Of a DNA stretch of 64,000 nucleotides, positions 48,256 through 61,240 are shown piece after piece. Source of the DNA: Didymodactylos carnosus. Lineage: Eukaryota; Rotifera; Eurotatoria; Philodinida; Philodinidae. The notes under the pieces are model-generated. The model made no database searches. It was not told the DNA's origin and saw nothing but the letters and a program-made list of their open reading frames with translations. Location of the stretch: contig CAJNOQ010000020.1 of assembly GCA_905250885.1 (NCBI GenBank), positions 45,469 through 109,468 of the forward strand, read 5' to 3'. Within the stretch, counting starts at the first letter, position 1. Each line of letters opens with the position of its first letter. The translations under genes were made by a program, and so were the position numbers.

Positions 48256-48277
48256 CTCTCTCTCTCTCTCTCTCTTT
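48256..48277. repeat. (CT)n microsatellite
   Basis: About eleven CT units in an otherwise featureless AT-rich stretch. Confidence 0.85.
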
Positions 48278-51018
48278 CTCTTCACTAATGTGTATTTTAG
48301 TCATAAATCATATTTTTTTAGCTTAAACGTTGACTGATAGCTAATGATTTCTCTCGTCTTTTTCTATCCGAGCATGTTGTTGATTAAAAGGATGAGATGT
48401 TGATAGTTCGACGAACTGTTTCTAACTGGCTTTTTCAACATGCAAATGTTGCGAAGGAAATATCCTTTTTCATTTACAAAATAAAAAAGAAGTAAGCATG
48501 ATGTGCATCCTTAAACAAGAGCAGTAGTCATGCAATTGATCATCATAGAAAAGTGTTATAAATAGTGAAATTCAATTCCCCGTGTGGATAATGACTGATG
48601 CATGGTGATAAAAAAGTTATATTCACCAGGCATTTTGTCTGTATTAGTCTTATACTATCTGTGTGTAATAATATTAAGTAATCTAAGTTTATTTTTAGAA
48701 AGAAAAAAAAAAAAAGTACTATTTAAAAGAATAAACTATTCTTCATTAAAAAAATCTTTTAGATAAATAAGGAAAATATTTTTCTAAGAATAAAAACGTC
48801 TTGTATATATATTTTACATAGCCTATCTTTTTTCAAATCTTATCAAAAAGCAAAAGATTTACTATTGCAATCAAACCTTTTTTTTTTTATATCTTAAATC
48901 CAATCACATTATATTAGAAAGAATAGACATTGTTACACATCTATCATATAAAATCTTTTCTCTATCTAAAGATTCTTTTAGGAAAAAATAAATTGTTGAC
49001 AAGACATAATTGAACTAAATAACCTTCAAGAAAGAAGAAAAAAAGTAGATGGTTTTTTATGACTATATTTTAATATAAATAGTATTCTCATCATCCAGGC
49101 CATTTGATCGAATATATTTTATATGAGCTACCCGAAAACAAAAAAAATGATCAAAAACACTCAAATTAATTGTTGAAACTCGAAATTGAAAAGTGAACAA
49201 TTATAATCATATTGAATACTAATAAGAACTATGAACGGGAGAGAAAAAAATATCTTTCTCATTTCGGTGGATATAATTTAATTTTGTCATCTAAGAAGAA
49301 ATTATGACAATTATTGATAATAAAAAGAAGAAGAAGAAAGCTTAGCGCGACAGACTCATAATAATAGAAAATATTCTTTTTTTTTTTTTTTTAATATCCT
49401 TGATGAAAAGGTTTAGATCGATAAAATATAGACCGACAAAAATAAAAAGGAGAAAGATGCTTAGAAATTCTTTTAAAACAGCATCTATTTTCGAAAGAAC
49501 AAAGGCTAAAGGTTGATTTAAGATTAGAAAAAATAGAAAGATATATTTTTCGAAATTCTTAAGTAGTTAACTTAGACGATGATGAATAGAAGAAATTTTC
49601 TAAATAGAATCGATGTTATTTTCAACTTATTTATAAATTAAAGAATTTACTATATCTTGGCTTGTTTATGTATCGAAAAGATTCTATTGACAACAAATTT
49701 AATTAACTTACTTTTTCCTTATTATACGTAGAATTTTTGAGATATTAAAAATTTAATATACATAAACAATCAGATTGTATTTCTTAAATCTAAAGCATTG
49801 TAGTCATGCTTTTAGTTAAAAAAACATGTAGAATATATTCTCAATAAAAGAGTGAGTGTGTAATGTACCGTATAGTTTTCTCTTTTCTTCTTTTTTTAAT
49901 TAACAGAATTGTCATGTGGAAAAAATAATAGACAGACGTTTCTGATTATATTATAATTAAATAATCGATGTTTTTCTAATAATAGTTAAAAACTCTCATT
50001 TAATTAAGTGAGTATGATAATAATATAGTAAGAAATCGTTCACTAAAACAAAAGGAAAAAAAAAATAAAGCTGCTCTTCAATGATTCAATGTTTCAAATA
50101 TAATTGTTACTAGTAATCCAAATTTTCAACATATTCTTATATTATTGTTTTGTCGATTACTGAAATTGTTGATAGAATTTGTATGGTCAAAATTATATTC
50201 GCATTAAATGATGTGTTAACAGTTGTCTCATTGTTGACAAAAAAAATAAGTGATGTATATATTGCGCAAATGATAAACGTAAATAACTGACGAAAGTATT
50301 AATTTGTAAATGGACAATATTAATTTATAATTGATCAGAAATGAGATTATTGTTGACAGCTTTGTTCGATAGTGTATATTGTAGTTACATTTGATTTCTA
50401 ATTAGAAATGGATACATGCCGAGAAAAAACCTTGATCATTTATCTATCACACTGGCAATCAAAAATAGGATTGCCAGGAAGAAAAAATAACAAAAAAAGT
50501 GTAGAGAAATTAATATACTCAATATGTTATTTATAAATATCGCTAAATTAGCATTTTTAGACCAGTTGTACAAATATATGAATTTTTTTGACTCTAATAT
50601 TTATTACATATTCACTCTTTTGTATAATATTGAATGAGGATCGTGTTAGAAGGAGTATAATTTGTCTCTCCACATCTTTTATTACTTGGTAATTGATATA
50701 AATAAATAACTATTTTATTTGTTTCAAATTTTTATTCATTTGTGTTTAGATGAATCAACAAATCATCATCAGCATATCAATAGCAACAAGAACAAATGTC
50801 AAAAAACAAAAATAGGTATGATCTGAAGTATATAAATTAAATTTCAATATCTGTTTTAATTTAGGGTTTTATAACCCGATTTGGTGTAGGATAACGTTCA
50901 TCACAAATATACAGTAGAGAAAAAGCACTTAAAAAAATGATCGAATCAGAATTGACTGAAACAAGATAAAACATTATCACTCACATTTCCTTATCCAGGC
51001 AAAATTCTTCTGTCAGTC

Positions 51019-51935
51019 ACTCATCATGATTCAAGGTGTACCATTCTTTATTCTGAAACAAGTGATTGGATTTATACTAATCTCGATTTTGACATTGATT
51101 TGAATACTAGAGTAGCATTGATCGGATCAAATGGTGCTTGAAAATCAATATTTCTTAAACTGATTGATAATCAATTGTGAACAACATCAGGTCAAATTCG
51201 GCAAAACAGTCATGTAAGAATATGACGTTATCACAAGGAGAAAATAGCTGATTTTTGGATTTTCACTGATTTTCATCGATTTTCATCAAATAAAAAGTCA
51301 CCGAAAATGACTGAAAGTCATTGGAAATCACTTAGCTGCTTCCCCCTTGTGTTATCATCAACATTTAGAAGAAACATTGAATTTAAATATATCAACTCTC
51401 GATTATATGATGAAATATTTTCAGAACTAACAGAAAAAGAAGAAATGAGAAAAATTATTGGAAGGTTTGGTTTATCTGGAAGACAACAAGATTTGTCCAA
51501 TGCGTAATTTATTGATGGTCAACGTTGTCGTGTTAGTTTCGCATATATAGCATGACAAGCACCTCATGTATTACTACTGAGCAAATCATCTCGGTAATAA
51601 ACATATTTTGTCTGCTGTAGGAGAAAATTTAGTCCATTTTTTATTTTTGTTTAGATATTGAAGCAATTGATACATTAGTTGATGTGATTAAGAGCTTTCG
51701 TCAGTGATATGATTCTTGTTAGTCGTAATTTTCGTTTGATTAAATAAGTATGCTGTTTTTCTCTTCTTTATTTTATTTTCTAAGCTTCTAAGCGTTGTTT
51801 TCGTTTTCTTAACAGGTAGCAGAGAAGATATGGGTATGTGAGAAGAAAGCCATCACCGAGTGGCCAGGTAATATTATCTTCTATCAAGACTATTTACGTC
51901 AAAAAGTACAGGAAGATTTTATTAAAAAATCGTAA
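51019..51935 (+). pseudogene. ABCF2: ABCF2 relic, C-terminal cassette
   Basis: The second ATP-binding cassette of ABCF2 is recognisable: LDFDIDLNTRVALIGSNGA, then a TGA where the Walker A glycine should be, then KSIFLKLIDN. Further on are TLNLNISTLDYMMKYF, EKEEMRKIIGRFGLSGRQQ and DGQRCRVSFAYIA. After an intron near 51598-51654 come IEAIDTLVDVIKSFR, MILVSRNFRLIK and VAEKIWVCEKKAITEWPGN. It closes with a stop at 51933. At least four in-frame stops and a frameshift near 51040 are present. The Walker B aspartate-glutamate is replaced (LLLLSKS instead of LLLLDEP). The copy cannot encode an active ATPase. Confidence 0.85.
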
Positions 51936-52960
51936 ATTTAAAAATGTTTTTATTCTGTTGGTGTGATATTTTTGTTTATTGGTGTTTCTGTACTATTTTT
52001 GCATTTCTTAATAGGAAACTCAATTTTCGTTGCGTTTGGTCTGTATTTCTTTCTTTTTTTAAACACAGAAAAAAGTAGAATCATTGTTAAATTTTATTTT
52101 TTATTATTTTATAATTCTTAATATCCAAAGAATGTGCGTGACAAGACAAAAATATCTTCAACTTGAAATAATTTATCATCGTTTATAAACAAGAATATTT
52201 TTAAAAAAAGTTATTTCAAACTTGGTAAGATTGCAAGGAGAGAATATAGTTAGATCATGCATATTCAGTTTTGTTGATACTATCGTTGTTAAAGTACTTT
52301 TTGATCAAGATTTCATCAGCGATATATTAGATTGAACAGTGTAATTCATCTCGCAAGGTTCCCGATCATTCAAATAAATGGACCTTGCAAGTTTAATAAA
52401 AACATCTACTATCCTGGATGTAGGTCTAGTCAGGACCGTAAATAGGAAGTCAGCTTTGGGGGAGGGGGGGGGGAAGAGGTGTAAAAAATTTAAAAAATTT
52501 GCGGGGCGGAGAGTGGGATTCTATTGTTGTTTTTTCCTAAGATTACGGTTATTAGTTTTAGTTCCAAATGCTGCCATTTTTTTTGCCTATGTCAAATATG
52601 GTTCTCTCCAGTTCTTGTCTAAGCGTTAAGAGACATTCTTGTAAATAAATGGGAGTCATATTTGGCTATCAAGTTTTCATCCTTCTTTACAGGTAATATA
52701 TAAGCTGTTTTTCATAAGTTTCACAATACCGTTTCAAATCGTTCTTTATCTGATTTATTAGGATTCACATAATATAGAAATCAGCAAACGAACCTTTATC
52801 AAAAAAATACTTTTTTTTGAATAAAAATAATACATTTACAATATAAATAAATATAAAAACCGGATTAATGATAAAAGAAAGTAAGCGTTTAATAAAGCTA
52901 TATCCAAATTCTTGACTTTCAAACTCGTAAAATATGTCCGATATACTGGTAACATTTTGT
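51936..52960. other. Intergenic, no gene seen
   Basis: AT-rich sequence with one G-rich run (GGGGGAGGGGGGGGGG at about 52459-52474). The 83-codon frame that crosses the G-run has the composition of chance translation. This is the 3' flank of the calponin-like gene. Confidence 0.45.
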
Positions 52961-54968
52961 TTACATATGCCTTGTATTACCAAACACAATTCCACTTTGA
53001 TTAGCGCCTAGATAAGTTAAATTTTTTTGTTAGAAAAGTAAAACGATTAACTTTTAGCTATACCTTTATTAAATCCTAATTGTCCTCCTATTATTGAATT
53101 GCCTTGATTTAATGTTTCGGCTGAAAAATTTCTTTCATTTTTTTCAGCTTCTTTTGGACCAAGTCCTGATAAACCTTTTTTTTGTGCCTAACAAAGAGAA
53201 GAAAAAAAATTCCAGATACGTCCGTATGTCGAGATTTTACTCTCTACCTTTCGTCCGAGTGCATGCAAACATAAACACACCTAGAAATAAAAATAAAAAA
53301 AAGCAATTAGATTGAAATGAAAAGAACAATTTATTTTTGTTATCTTACTTGATGAAGATTCATTTGTTCAAATAGATCAACGGTTTGAAATGTTTCAGCA
53401 TCTGATAGACCATAACTTTTGGCTGCTGCTGCAAATTTTGAAATATTTTCCATCAGTTTGAATGAATTTTCACCTGAATTTATTTTCGGTATACTATTTG
53501 GATTTAAAGCGTTCATTAACCTAAAATGGCGAGAACAAAAATGGAGCAACTAAGTTTTTATGAGTTGTACTATAGATAATTCATTTCAACTTACTGACAT
53601 AATTTTCTTCCATCTCTTAATTGTTGATAAAAATTATCTTTTTGTCCATTTGTATCAAATTGTTCACCAGTAAGATCACTTATCCATTGTAATGCTTCTT
53701 GGGCCTGTTCAACATCATATTTAGCTTGAACCTGAAAATACATACACGTTGCACGTGATCTTGCACAGGTAATAGATTAACAGAGTAGATGTAAAAATCA
53801 TCAAAATCTTCTTTAAACGGGGACTTTTCTCATAATACTAATGTCAAATCAAACTCTAAAACGGCATTTGATGTTCTCAAATATAAAAGATATAGAGATC
53901 AACAAAATCTTCTTAGTTGGAGCGAGATGATCATCTGTCTGTTTTCTACAATTGAACAATATCGTAAATATAATCTTTTCATTGACAGTGTACATAAAAT
54001 CAAAGTTGACTGCTGTTTTAATCATTTGTTTTTTATTTTCAGAAGTTTTTGTAAGTGTTTTATTGAAGATAGAGAAAACTCTTTTATCTAAAGTTTACTA
54101 TGACAGACTACATCCGAACTAGAGAAAGAAAAACTGTGATTATGACTCAAATCTTTTTTTTCTCCTTTCTAGCTGATTCACATGTATTTGTCAAATATTC
54201 TCTTTTATAATGTACATGTGTAAGTATAATTAAAGTCAACCATGTTCAAGTTCGTTGTTTTTCTCTCTAGTAAATATTTGTTGTACAAGCTTTTCCTATC
54301 GAATACATTTATTTATATTGAGACGTATGTTTATTTTTTTTTCAGATATTAATATCATTTTAAAAAATATAAAATGTACAAGTGAATGAATAGAAGTATG
54401 TGAAAATTAATAACAATAGTCGTTTCTGAAGGAATTCTGTTCGTTCGGAAACATAGAAACATATAATATGGACGGTTTAATAAAAAGTCAGTTAGCATAG
54501 AAGAGAAAACATTACTTCCAATTGTTTTGATTATACCTGTAACTATATATGAGGAAATTGAATATTTTTTAAATATTGATATTTTTTTTTATGTCTACAG
54601 TCCAAATCGTCTTTATATGAACTGAGAGAAGACTGTTGAAATAGTTATTTTTCCTGGTCAAAATAAAAATTTTATTATCTTGATAGAAATTACGCAAAAT
54701 CTGTTGACAGTTCTTTTCTGATTTATCGCTGGTTTTTATAGAATTTTCAAGATTAAGAAACAGTTTTCTTCTCTGTTTGATCCTGAGTATACTTCAAGAA
54801 CTAACGTGCTTTAAATATAAGGAATTAAATGAAGAAAGTTTGAAATAATTGTATTTGTCCGAGTATTAAATAATTCATTTTCTTTTTACTTAACAAAAAT
54901 ACGGGTATTCATCTAACCTTATCGTGTGCTTCTTTTGAGAAACCATGTTTGTCGGTTCTGTTGGCCAT
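52961..54968 (-). CDS. Calponin/transgelin family protein (muscle protein 20-like)
   Basis: This small actin-binding protein has one calponin-homology (CH) domain and one calponin-like repeat, as in transgelin and insect Mp20. Exon 1 (54968-54918) gives MANRTDKHGFSKEAHDK. Exon 2 (53731 to about 53595) gives EALQWISDLTGEQF and QLRDGRKLCQ. Exon 3 (about 53521-53349) gives LMNALNPNSIPKINSG and FKLMENISKFAAAAKSYGL, then DLFEQMNLHQ. Exon 4 adds VCLCLHALGRK. Exon 5 gives KGLSGLGPKEAEKNERNF. The repeat IIGGQLGFNKGANQSG crosses into the last exon, which ends FGNTRHM at stop 52961. The length is about 190 residues, normal for the family. The first intron is about 1.19 kb against about 60 nt for the others, and could hold regulatory sequence. 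The gene appears intact. Confidence 0.92.
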
Positions 54969-56621
54969 TATGTTGAATACAAAAGAAATGTTAAAAATAT
55001 TTCGAAAGGGGAAAAGAAATTTTTTCTTCACTCGCTTTTTACAACAGAAAATAAATGTAGAATCTGTAGAAAAAGTAAGTTTGATAATAACATGTTTTTG
55101 TACCTCCCGTAAGTATCAATTATATGCACACATGAAATTACAGAATGCAACAAACATGGTTAATAACACACCTACCTTTGGTTTTATCTGATTACTCAAT
55201 AATAAAAATGGTTTAGTCATAAAATACAGATTCGATGTTTGACGTAATTTTTCGGTGTCTTTGGTTGAATTTCAAAGTTCTTGTTAATCAAACAATCGGT
55301 TAAACATCGTGAATTACTATACTTAGTTATCAAATACATATTTGTTAATTCTATATTCGAATGCAACAATGCTTGTAAAAGAAACTTTTAGTATAACTTA
55401 ATTAATTTCTCCCACTACACCAAAAAAATGCTTCGGAGTGTGAATAACGAGTAGGCAACAATTATCGGTACAACCAATAGCGGTATCAATAGGTCTAGAG
55501 GATTACTATTATTTAAAACTTGAAAGAAATTTGTTAATATAAAATCAAAGATTTTTTTTATTTCATAGCACGTGTCACGCCTAATCTACTGCCGCCATCT
55601 ATAGCATTTTGTCATTGGACTGATAGTCACTTGATATTCGACTTGAAAAAGAAAAAAATGAGTTGAATACCGTGTTGTAGTGACAGTACGTGCTCGAACT
55701 TTGTAGCATTTAGTCTCATTAGCGTTTAGTTGTGTCGTATCATAACCAAAGAGCTGTTGTTTGCTTTCCTTTAAAGCATATTTCAGGTTGTACTAAAGAG
55801 AACGTTTAGAGTAACGAACGACAGTTAGCTTGAAGGTTTCTATTATGTTCATTCGTATTTGCAGTAGCTCTTGCGGTTCTATTTTGAACTGTCCAGATAA
55901 TTGTACAAAAAAAATATACAATAAAAGCAGGATCGCTAGAATCTTTACTAACTTGGAAGAATACCAGCGCTTCTAATGAAATTTATTTTGCTAAGTTATT
56001 TTTCGCAAAGTGTTCAAAGTTTATGCGTTCGAAATCCGAAAAGTAGTTACTGGTCAAGAAAATCAAGACCTGTCATGGTGGGAATTTTGAATTTAGAAAG
56101 AGTGTTCTTTTGTCTTTTGACAATTTTTTTTTTCAAAGTATGAAATTTAAAAATAAAGATGATTAAAAATAACAATAAAAACACAGCTTTGAAACAATTG
56201 GATCAACTTCTAAAGGCGAAAAAGTACTAAGAAAAATATTATTTATCACGGGGTCATAAAACGTTAGCAAATGCTATGCTGCAACAAACAGTTTTATGAA
56301 TCAACAGTCAACATCCATGGAATACCACTTTTGAAAAAAGTTATGATTAACTTTTCTTCAGTAGTTTGTCATATTAAATTTCTCATAGATAAATGTTCAC
56401 GCACGTGCCCCGACACGCATTCTGATAAAGCTTTTTTAGTAACACGAGCTCACGAGCTTGAAAAAGTGTTAACGGGATGCCTGTAGCTAGTCTGGATCTG
56501 ACTTTGAACATTTTTACCTATACATGTAGACGCTCCTTTCTCTATACAAAATGGTGTTCATATTTTTATACTTATGAACTCTAACTTCCTTTTAGTATTG
56601 TAGACTTTCTTTTGTAACATA
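54969..56621. other. Intergenic, no supported gene
   Basis: Flank between the calponin-like gene (minus) and the plus-strand unknown gene, and so likely a shared promoter zone. A 71-codon plus frame at 56271-56486 (with CSRTCPDTHSDKAFLVTRAH) looks more coding-like than its neighbours, but I know no family for it and see no splice partner. Confidence 0.4.
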
Positions 56622-57059
56622 ATGTTCGGCATAGCTTTGAATGGTTTATGGTCAGCAGCAGCGGTTTTATTTAATAAACCAGCAAGACATAATAATCAGG
56701 TTGTTGTTGAACCACAACGAACAAAATGGAATATGTTTAAAAATCTCGTTTACAGTTCGTTCACAACTCTTATGCCGACAATAGGTGTCGATATAATACG
56801 ATCTTTAACAGTGAATACAGTTGCATACGAATATGTAAATACTGCTTTATCGTTAGCTGGACTATCACAGTCTCACCATGGTCGTCAAGATTCATTAAAT
56901 CGCGTTAGCAATAATTCAAAACCAAAAGCATTAAAAAGAAATCAGAGTTCACGTTCAATGTCCAAAAGATATCGTTCTCCTGTTCAAATTGATTTATCCC
57001 ACACTATAAACCCAATAATAAATGTTTATATTAACAAAAAATCGGCTGAAGACACTTAA
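56622..57059 (+). CDS. Hypothetical protein, 145 residues
   Basis: An uninterrupted ORF from a true ATG to TAA, without visible introns. The N-terminus is hydrophobic (MFGIALNGLWSAAAVLF). A second weakly hydrophobic stretch follows (LVYSSFTTLMPTIGVDII, then AYEYVNTALSLAGL). The C-terminal half is basic and Ser-rich (KALKRNQSSRSMSKRYRS) and ends NVYINKKSAEDT. Codon use is like that of the recognised genes in the window, which supports it as real. It could be a small membrane-associated protein. I do not recognise a family. Confidence 0.55.
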   Translation: MFGIALNGLWSAAAVLFNKPARHNNQVVVEPQRTKWNMFKNLVYSSFTTLMPTIGVDIIRSLTVNTVAYEYVNTALSLAGLSQSHHGRQDSLNRVSNNSKPKALKRNQSSRSMSKRYRSPVQIDLSHTINPIINVYINKKSAEDT

Positions 57060-57529
57060 ACTGACATTTTTCATTTTTTGTTTCTGTTTTTCGCTTTTAG
57101 TTATCCAACGTATATATGTATGTATATATTGCTGTTGTATTGACATTCTTCTTTTGACGTTCTTTTTTGTTGTTTACTAGAACTGATCTTTTTGTAGCAA
57201 CAAGCTGACTTTGTTGTTACTTTAGCAGATATTGAAGAGTATTTGAAGATGAAGTCTATAATTTTTGTTTTCTCATTTTTGTCTGATAAATCGGGATTGC
57301 ACTTCGTGAGATGAGGAACAGCGATAACAAGACTAAGTTTACTATTGATTTTTCTAAAACTACCAGATTTAATTCTATTTCATGTAATCCACGAATTTAT
57401 TGTGCTTTTTTTGAGCCATTATACTAGATACATGTTTATATTTGTGATAAAGTGTCGATGAAATATAAAAGAGGACTTTAGAATGAAACCATGTTGACAT
57501 ATCCGGAATTATGTTTTTCTTATTATCAT

Positions 57530-58197
57530 GATGATACATAGCTAATGTATCAACCATAGCTAATGTATCAACTAATGTATTAACTTTTAAAATATTCACA
57601 TGATGGAAAGTCTTTTCTTATACATACAAATTCTAAATATTTAACGTTAAATTTAAATGTTGATTATTATGGACAAATGATTATTGATGGATATCCGTTG
57701 AATGCATTAAAATCGATATTTTGTGTCTTTAATACGTCTGAACTCATTAGATACATAAAAAAATTCTTAACGCCTTCGTATATCTTAAAAGTTAATGCAT
57801 TTGAGCGTATGAAATTGTTTGTTGTTAACCTTCCTGTTACATTTTTATAGATTCAACCCATTTAAAATTCTTAAAATTTTTTACATGTGCGGGTGAGGGG
57901 TTTCAGTTGTTTAACTAAGATTTTTAAATTTTGAGATCGGGTTCGGAATCAGAATGTAACAGCTGGAAGATAGCTCATTTTTCAGAGTAAATATCTTATA
58001 GTTTATCTTGTCCTCTTATACTAGCTCCATGCGGGACATAATATTAGCACAATTCAGTCTCTATTTTAACCATCTTATATCTGTAAATCTATCAAATATC
58101 GGGCGTCTCCGAATTTTGTATGAGGTTTCATTGTCACGGTACAGATTTGTAATAACTGTAAGTCTTAATTCAATGTTAAAAATAATTCAAATAATTT
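57530..58197 (+). pseudogene. Possible leucine-rich-type gene relic
   Basis: From about 57583 a frame of about 85 codons is open, with HTNSKYLTLNLNVDYYGQM, LKSIFCVFNTSELIRYIKKF and VNAFERMKLFVVNLPVTFL before a TAG at 57850. A second frame around 58030-58197 has NHLISVNLSNIGRLRIL. Leu/Asn/Ile spacing resembles leucine-rich repeats of F-box-type proteins, but I cannot confirm this. The second half of the first frame is duplicated at 61241-61438. There is no start and no domain order, so a gene fragment is the most likely reading. Confidence 0.4.
57694..57891. repeat. 198-bp direct repeat, copy 1
   Basis: This block is identical to 61241-61438 except for two G-to-A differences near its start (at the 11th base and about the 31st). 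It begins TCCGTTGAAT and ends TTTACATGTGCG. It contains a 50-codon open frame that is longer in this copy because the frame continues upstream. The flanks of the two copies are unrelated. Confidence 0.9.
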
Positions 58198-58199
58198 AA

Positions 58200-60670
58200 T
58201 TTTTCCAAGTAGCAGTTGTTATTTTTTTAGCCAAACGCTTTTCAGGCATGTCACTGCAACGATTTCAAATCACTTATCTCTAAAAGAAATTTTAATTGAG
58301 ATAAGACACAGTAATAATAATCTATTCAAAAAAAAGTGAATCATCGACCAATAAAGACAATGACTCGAATTAAACAACAAGAAAAGGATAAATAAGACGT
58401 CGACCAAAAAAGAAGAATAAAAATAAAAGGTAAATAAAAGACAAAATAGAACAAAGAATAAAACCAACACGGGCTATCTGACTATTAACAGGATTACTTA
58501 GTTGCCAGAACACACTTTATACAAACATTCTAAAAACTCAAGAGGTGGTGAAAGACAAGAATAACAAGGCACCAACAGTAGAATATCTAACATTGAATTA
58601 TCTACAAAAATGAATGTTTAGACGGGGCGATAATTAGAAACATCGCCAAGAGTGCTTTTTTATGAGTAGGACAATAGATTAAAATGAATTAAGTTTGATT
58701 CAATTTCCGAAGTAAGCATACCCAACATCCTATATTGAGAAATCTAGGTGTGCATTCATTTCTAGCAAATCCTTACGGATAGAGGATAGAGGTTAACTTT
58801 GCAGAAAAGCAAGCAGAGCAATAAGAGGTAAAACCATCGACTGTAATCATGAGTTTCTTCGGATTTACAAATCTTTATTTTTAAATACTCAAAAAGTAAA
58901 CAGAAAAAGATCCATATATAATTGAACAAAAGAGACAGATGGAAAAATTGGACGTAAAAATAAAAGATCTTGAAAAATTAGCAGAATAGATTTCGGAAAA
59001 AAATAAAGATAGAAATGATCTTCTACAGTAAAATGTCACGTCGTACGTGGAATGAGGCGCTCTTATGCAACAGTGGAAACTAAATAAAATATAAATGTAA
59101 CCACATGGGAATTAAATTCAATAGATTGCTCATCATTTGATGAATTCGTTCGTTGATCATCAACATCACCTTTGCTCAATTGCCCACGTTTTTTTACCAC
59201 CATGGTTCTGCTCATATAGATATGATTACAAAGAATACTCATGTATACATGCAATTGATTTAACGATGATGTGGGACACAAGACCTATTCCATAACTTAT
59301 TGGTAAATGAAGAGAAAGAGGAAGGCGAAAAAAAATTAAATTAGCATTATAACGAGACTAGAAAACTGAACTTGTTCTCGTTTTGTTTACATTTGTGCCA
59401 TATTCTTGTAAATAACAATGCGTTGCAAAATGTTTTTTGCATTGAAAAATTGTCTTGTCAAAGACTGCACTGTGCCGAAGGTCGAATGTAAGCGGGTGAG
59501 AGAACTTTTGCTATTAATTAATTAATTATTTCAAGATCTTTTGTGTAGAATAAAAATATAAATAACTTTTTCCGAGATCTTCCATACAGAAATGCTTAAT
59601 TGACATTTTCTCGAGATCTTTTCTGTCTTTTTTTTCTTTCCGAGATCATTTCTGATTTTACCCGGAAAAGTTTCTATTTTAAACAAATAAAGGAAAAATA
59701 TCTCTCTTGAAAAGTGAAAAGAATGAAGGCAATCAGTTTTTTGATTGATTGAGTTATATTTTAGTAGTCACAAGTAGATGATAGATAGTGAAAGCAAAAA
59801 AAGGAACACAAATATACATCTTTACATAAATAAAAACAAAAGCATGCTACTGGGAAGTCAAAAAAAGTTCTGAAAACCTATAAACTTAGCCACCTTATTT
59901 TAAAACGATTAAACTCAAGATAGTTCTTGAGCTTTGTTTTAAACGACTTTATTGTGGATGTTCTGAAAAGGCAGAATTAGCTATGTAGATTTGGTTAGCC
60001 CTTGTTATTAGTAACTGGTGTAATACTTTGTTTATTAAAAGATTTTCCTTTTAATATTCTATTTAATCAATTCTATTACAATGTTTCATTCTTCTCTCAT
60101 TTCTCAAGTAGTCACATTTCGAAGTGGATAATAAAGAAGGAAAAGAGACATTATGTAAGATTTATTATATTTTATAAATTATATTATTAAAAAAATCAAT
60201 ATTTCATTCTTCTCCATCTAACATCAGCAGACGCTTCGCTATTGGTTTTGCAGTTGTCTACAAAGATAGCTGCTACGATAATTAATGTCAATATATTATA
60301 AACAACAAAATAATAAAATAATTGTTCTCTCTTCAAGTCAACATTATGACGATGTTATACAGGAAACAGTATCAACATTAATTTCATCCAAAAGATTTTG
60401 ATTTTTTTTAAAAAAATTTGAGCTAGAAATACGTGAACTGATTTTTCTTGTACCCTCGTTTAAAACTGTTTTCGTCATGTTATTTTTCCATTTTATTTTC
60501 TTTATATTCTTAAAAAAAGGAATGAAAAGGATTTCTTTATAACTTTGTCTAACTGACGATGTGTTTTATTTAACAAGTCAAATTTGGGAGTTAAACAACT
60601 TTAAAAATCTCCGGAAGTGTATTATAATTATATATACGTTCAGGTATATACAGGAAAAAAACGATCTTTG
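58200..60670. other. AT-rich, no supported gene
   Basis: No gene is supported. A minus-strand frame near 59070-59215 (MSRTMVVKKRGQLSKGDVDD) looks exon-like but is isolated. The motif CGAGATCTT or close variants recurs at about 59533, 59573, 59613 and 59640. The remainder is A- and T-rich. Confidence 0.4.
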
Positions 60671-60671
60671 A

Positions 60672-60894
60672 TATGTAAATCTATCAAATATCGGGTTTGT
60701 TTAATAATCTATTTAAAGAAAAATGTTTATTCTTAAAACTTAGACGTCTCCGAACTGTGTTAAAACCTTATAATTTTTTAAATAACAAGAACCAATTGTC
60801 AAATGCATCGTGTAAGTATATTATTACTGATATCAACTTGATTAAACGATTATTTTGTCCTGTTTTATGGATTTATTCTCTTGTACACTCTTAG
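60672..60894 (+). pseudogene. Second fragment related to the 58-kb relic
   Basis: TGTAAATCTATCAAATATCG at 60674 repeats the sequence at 58082. CGTCTCCGAA then follows in both copies: directly in the first, after about 47 extra bases in this one. The frame here reads KEKCLFLKLRRLRTVLKPYN and runs to a stop at 60894. This is another piece of the same unknown, possibly leucine-rich, gene family. Confidence 0.4.
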
Positions 60895-61240
60895 CAACAC
60901 TAAAACGTGTATTCAATAAAGTCAATAAAAAATAGAAGATTTTCTATTCAGAGAAATTAGTTATATTGAATTGGCAAAGTACAATTTTGTCCTATTTGAA
61001 ATCTTTCGAATATATACGGAATTTTTCTTAAATAATCTGCTTTTCACTTAGTAATTCAGTTTTAGTTCAAGTAACAAATTGTGAATATACACAGTAATAA
61101 CATTACATTACTATATTTATAAATTGCATTGCTTCTTTTCTCTAAATTATAGTGAAGTTTTAATAAGAGAACTGTTTCCGTCATTCTCTTATTCTTTCTG
61201 TGTGTCTATTTACCAATGTTTTTGTTTGATGCAAAAAATT

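Larger units (their letters stand above)
46582..50980. other. Large AT-rich gap with microsatellites
   Basis: About 4.4 kb with no gene I can support. It holds a (TTA)n tract at about 47479-47505, a (CT)n tract at about 48256-48277 and a T-run near 49377-49392. Open frames of 60-90 codons occur but lack family features. It separates the two ABCF2 pieces and does not contain the missing middle of that gene. Confidence 0.5.

Noticed and set aside
51019-51935. A functional ABCF-type ATPase.
   Set aside because: In-frame stops, a stop at the Walker A glycine and a destroyed Walker B rule it out.
52378-52629. 83-codon plus-strand frame with a Gly-rich run.
   Set aside because: The Gly run comes from a poly-G tract and the rest lacks family or splice support.
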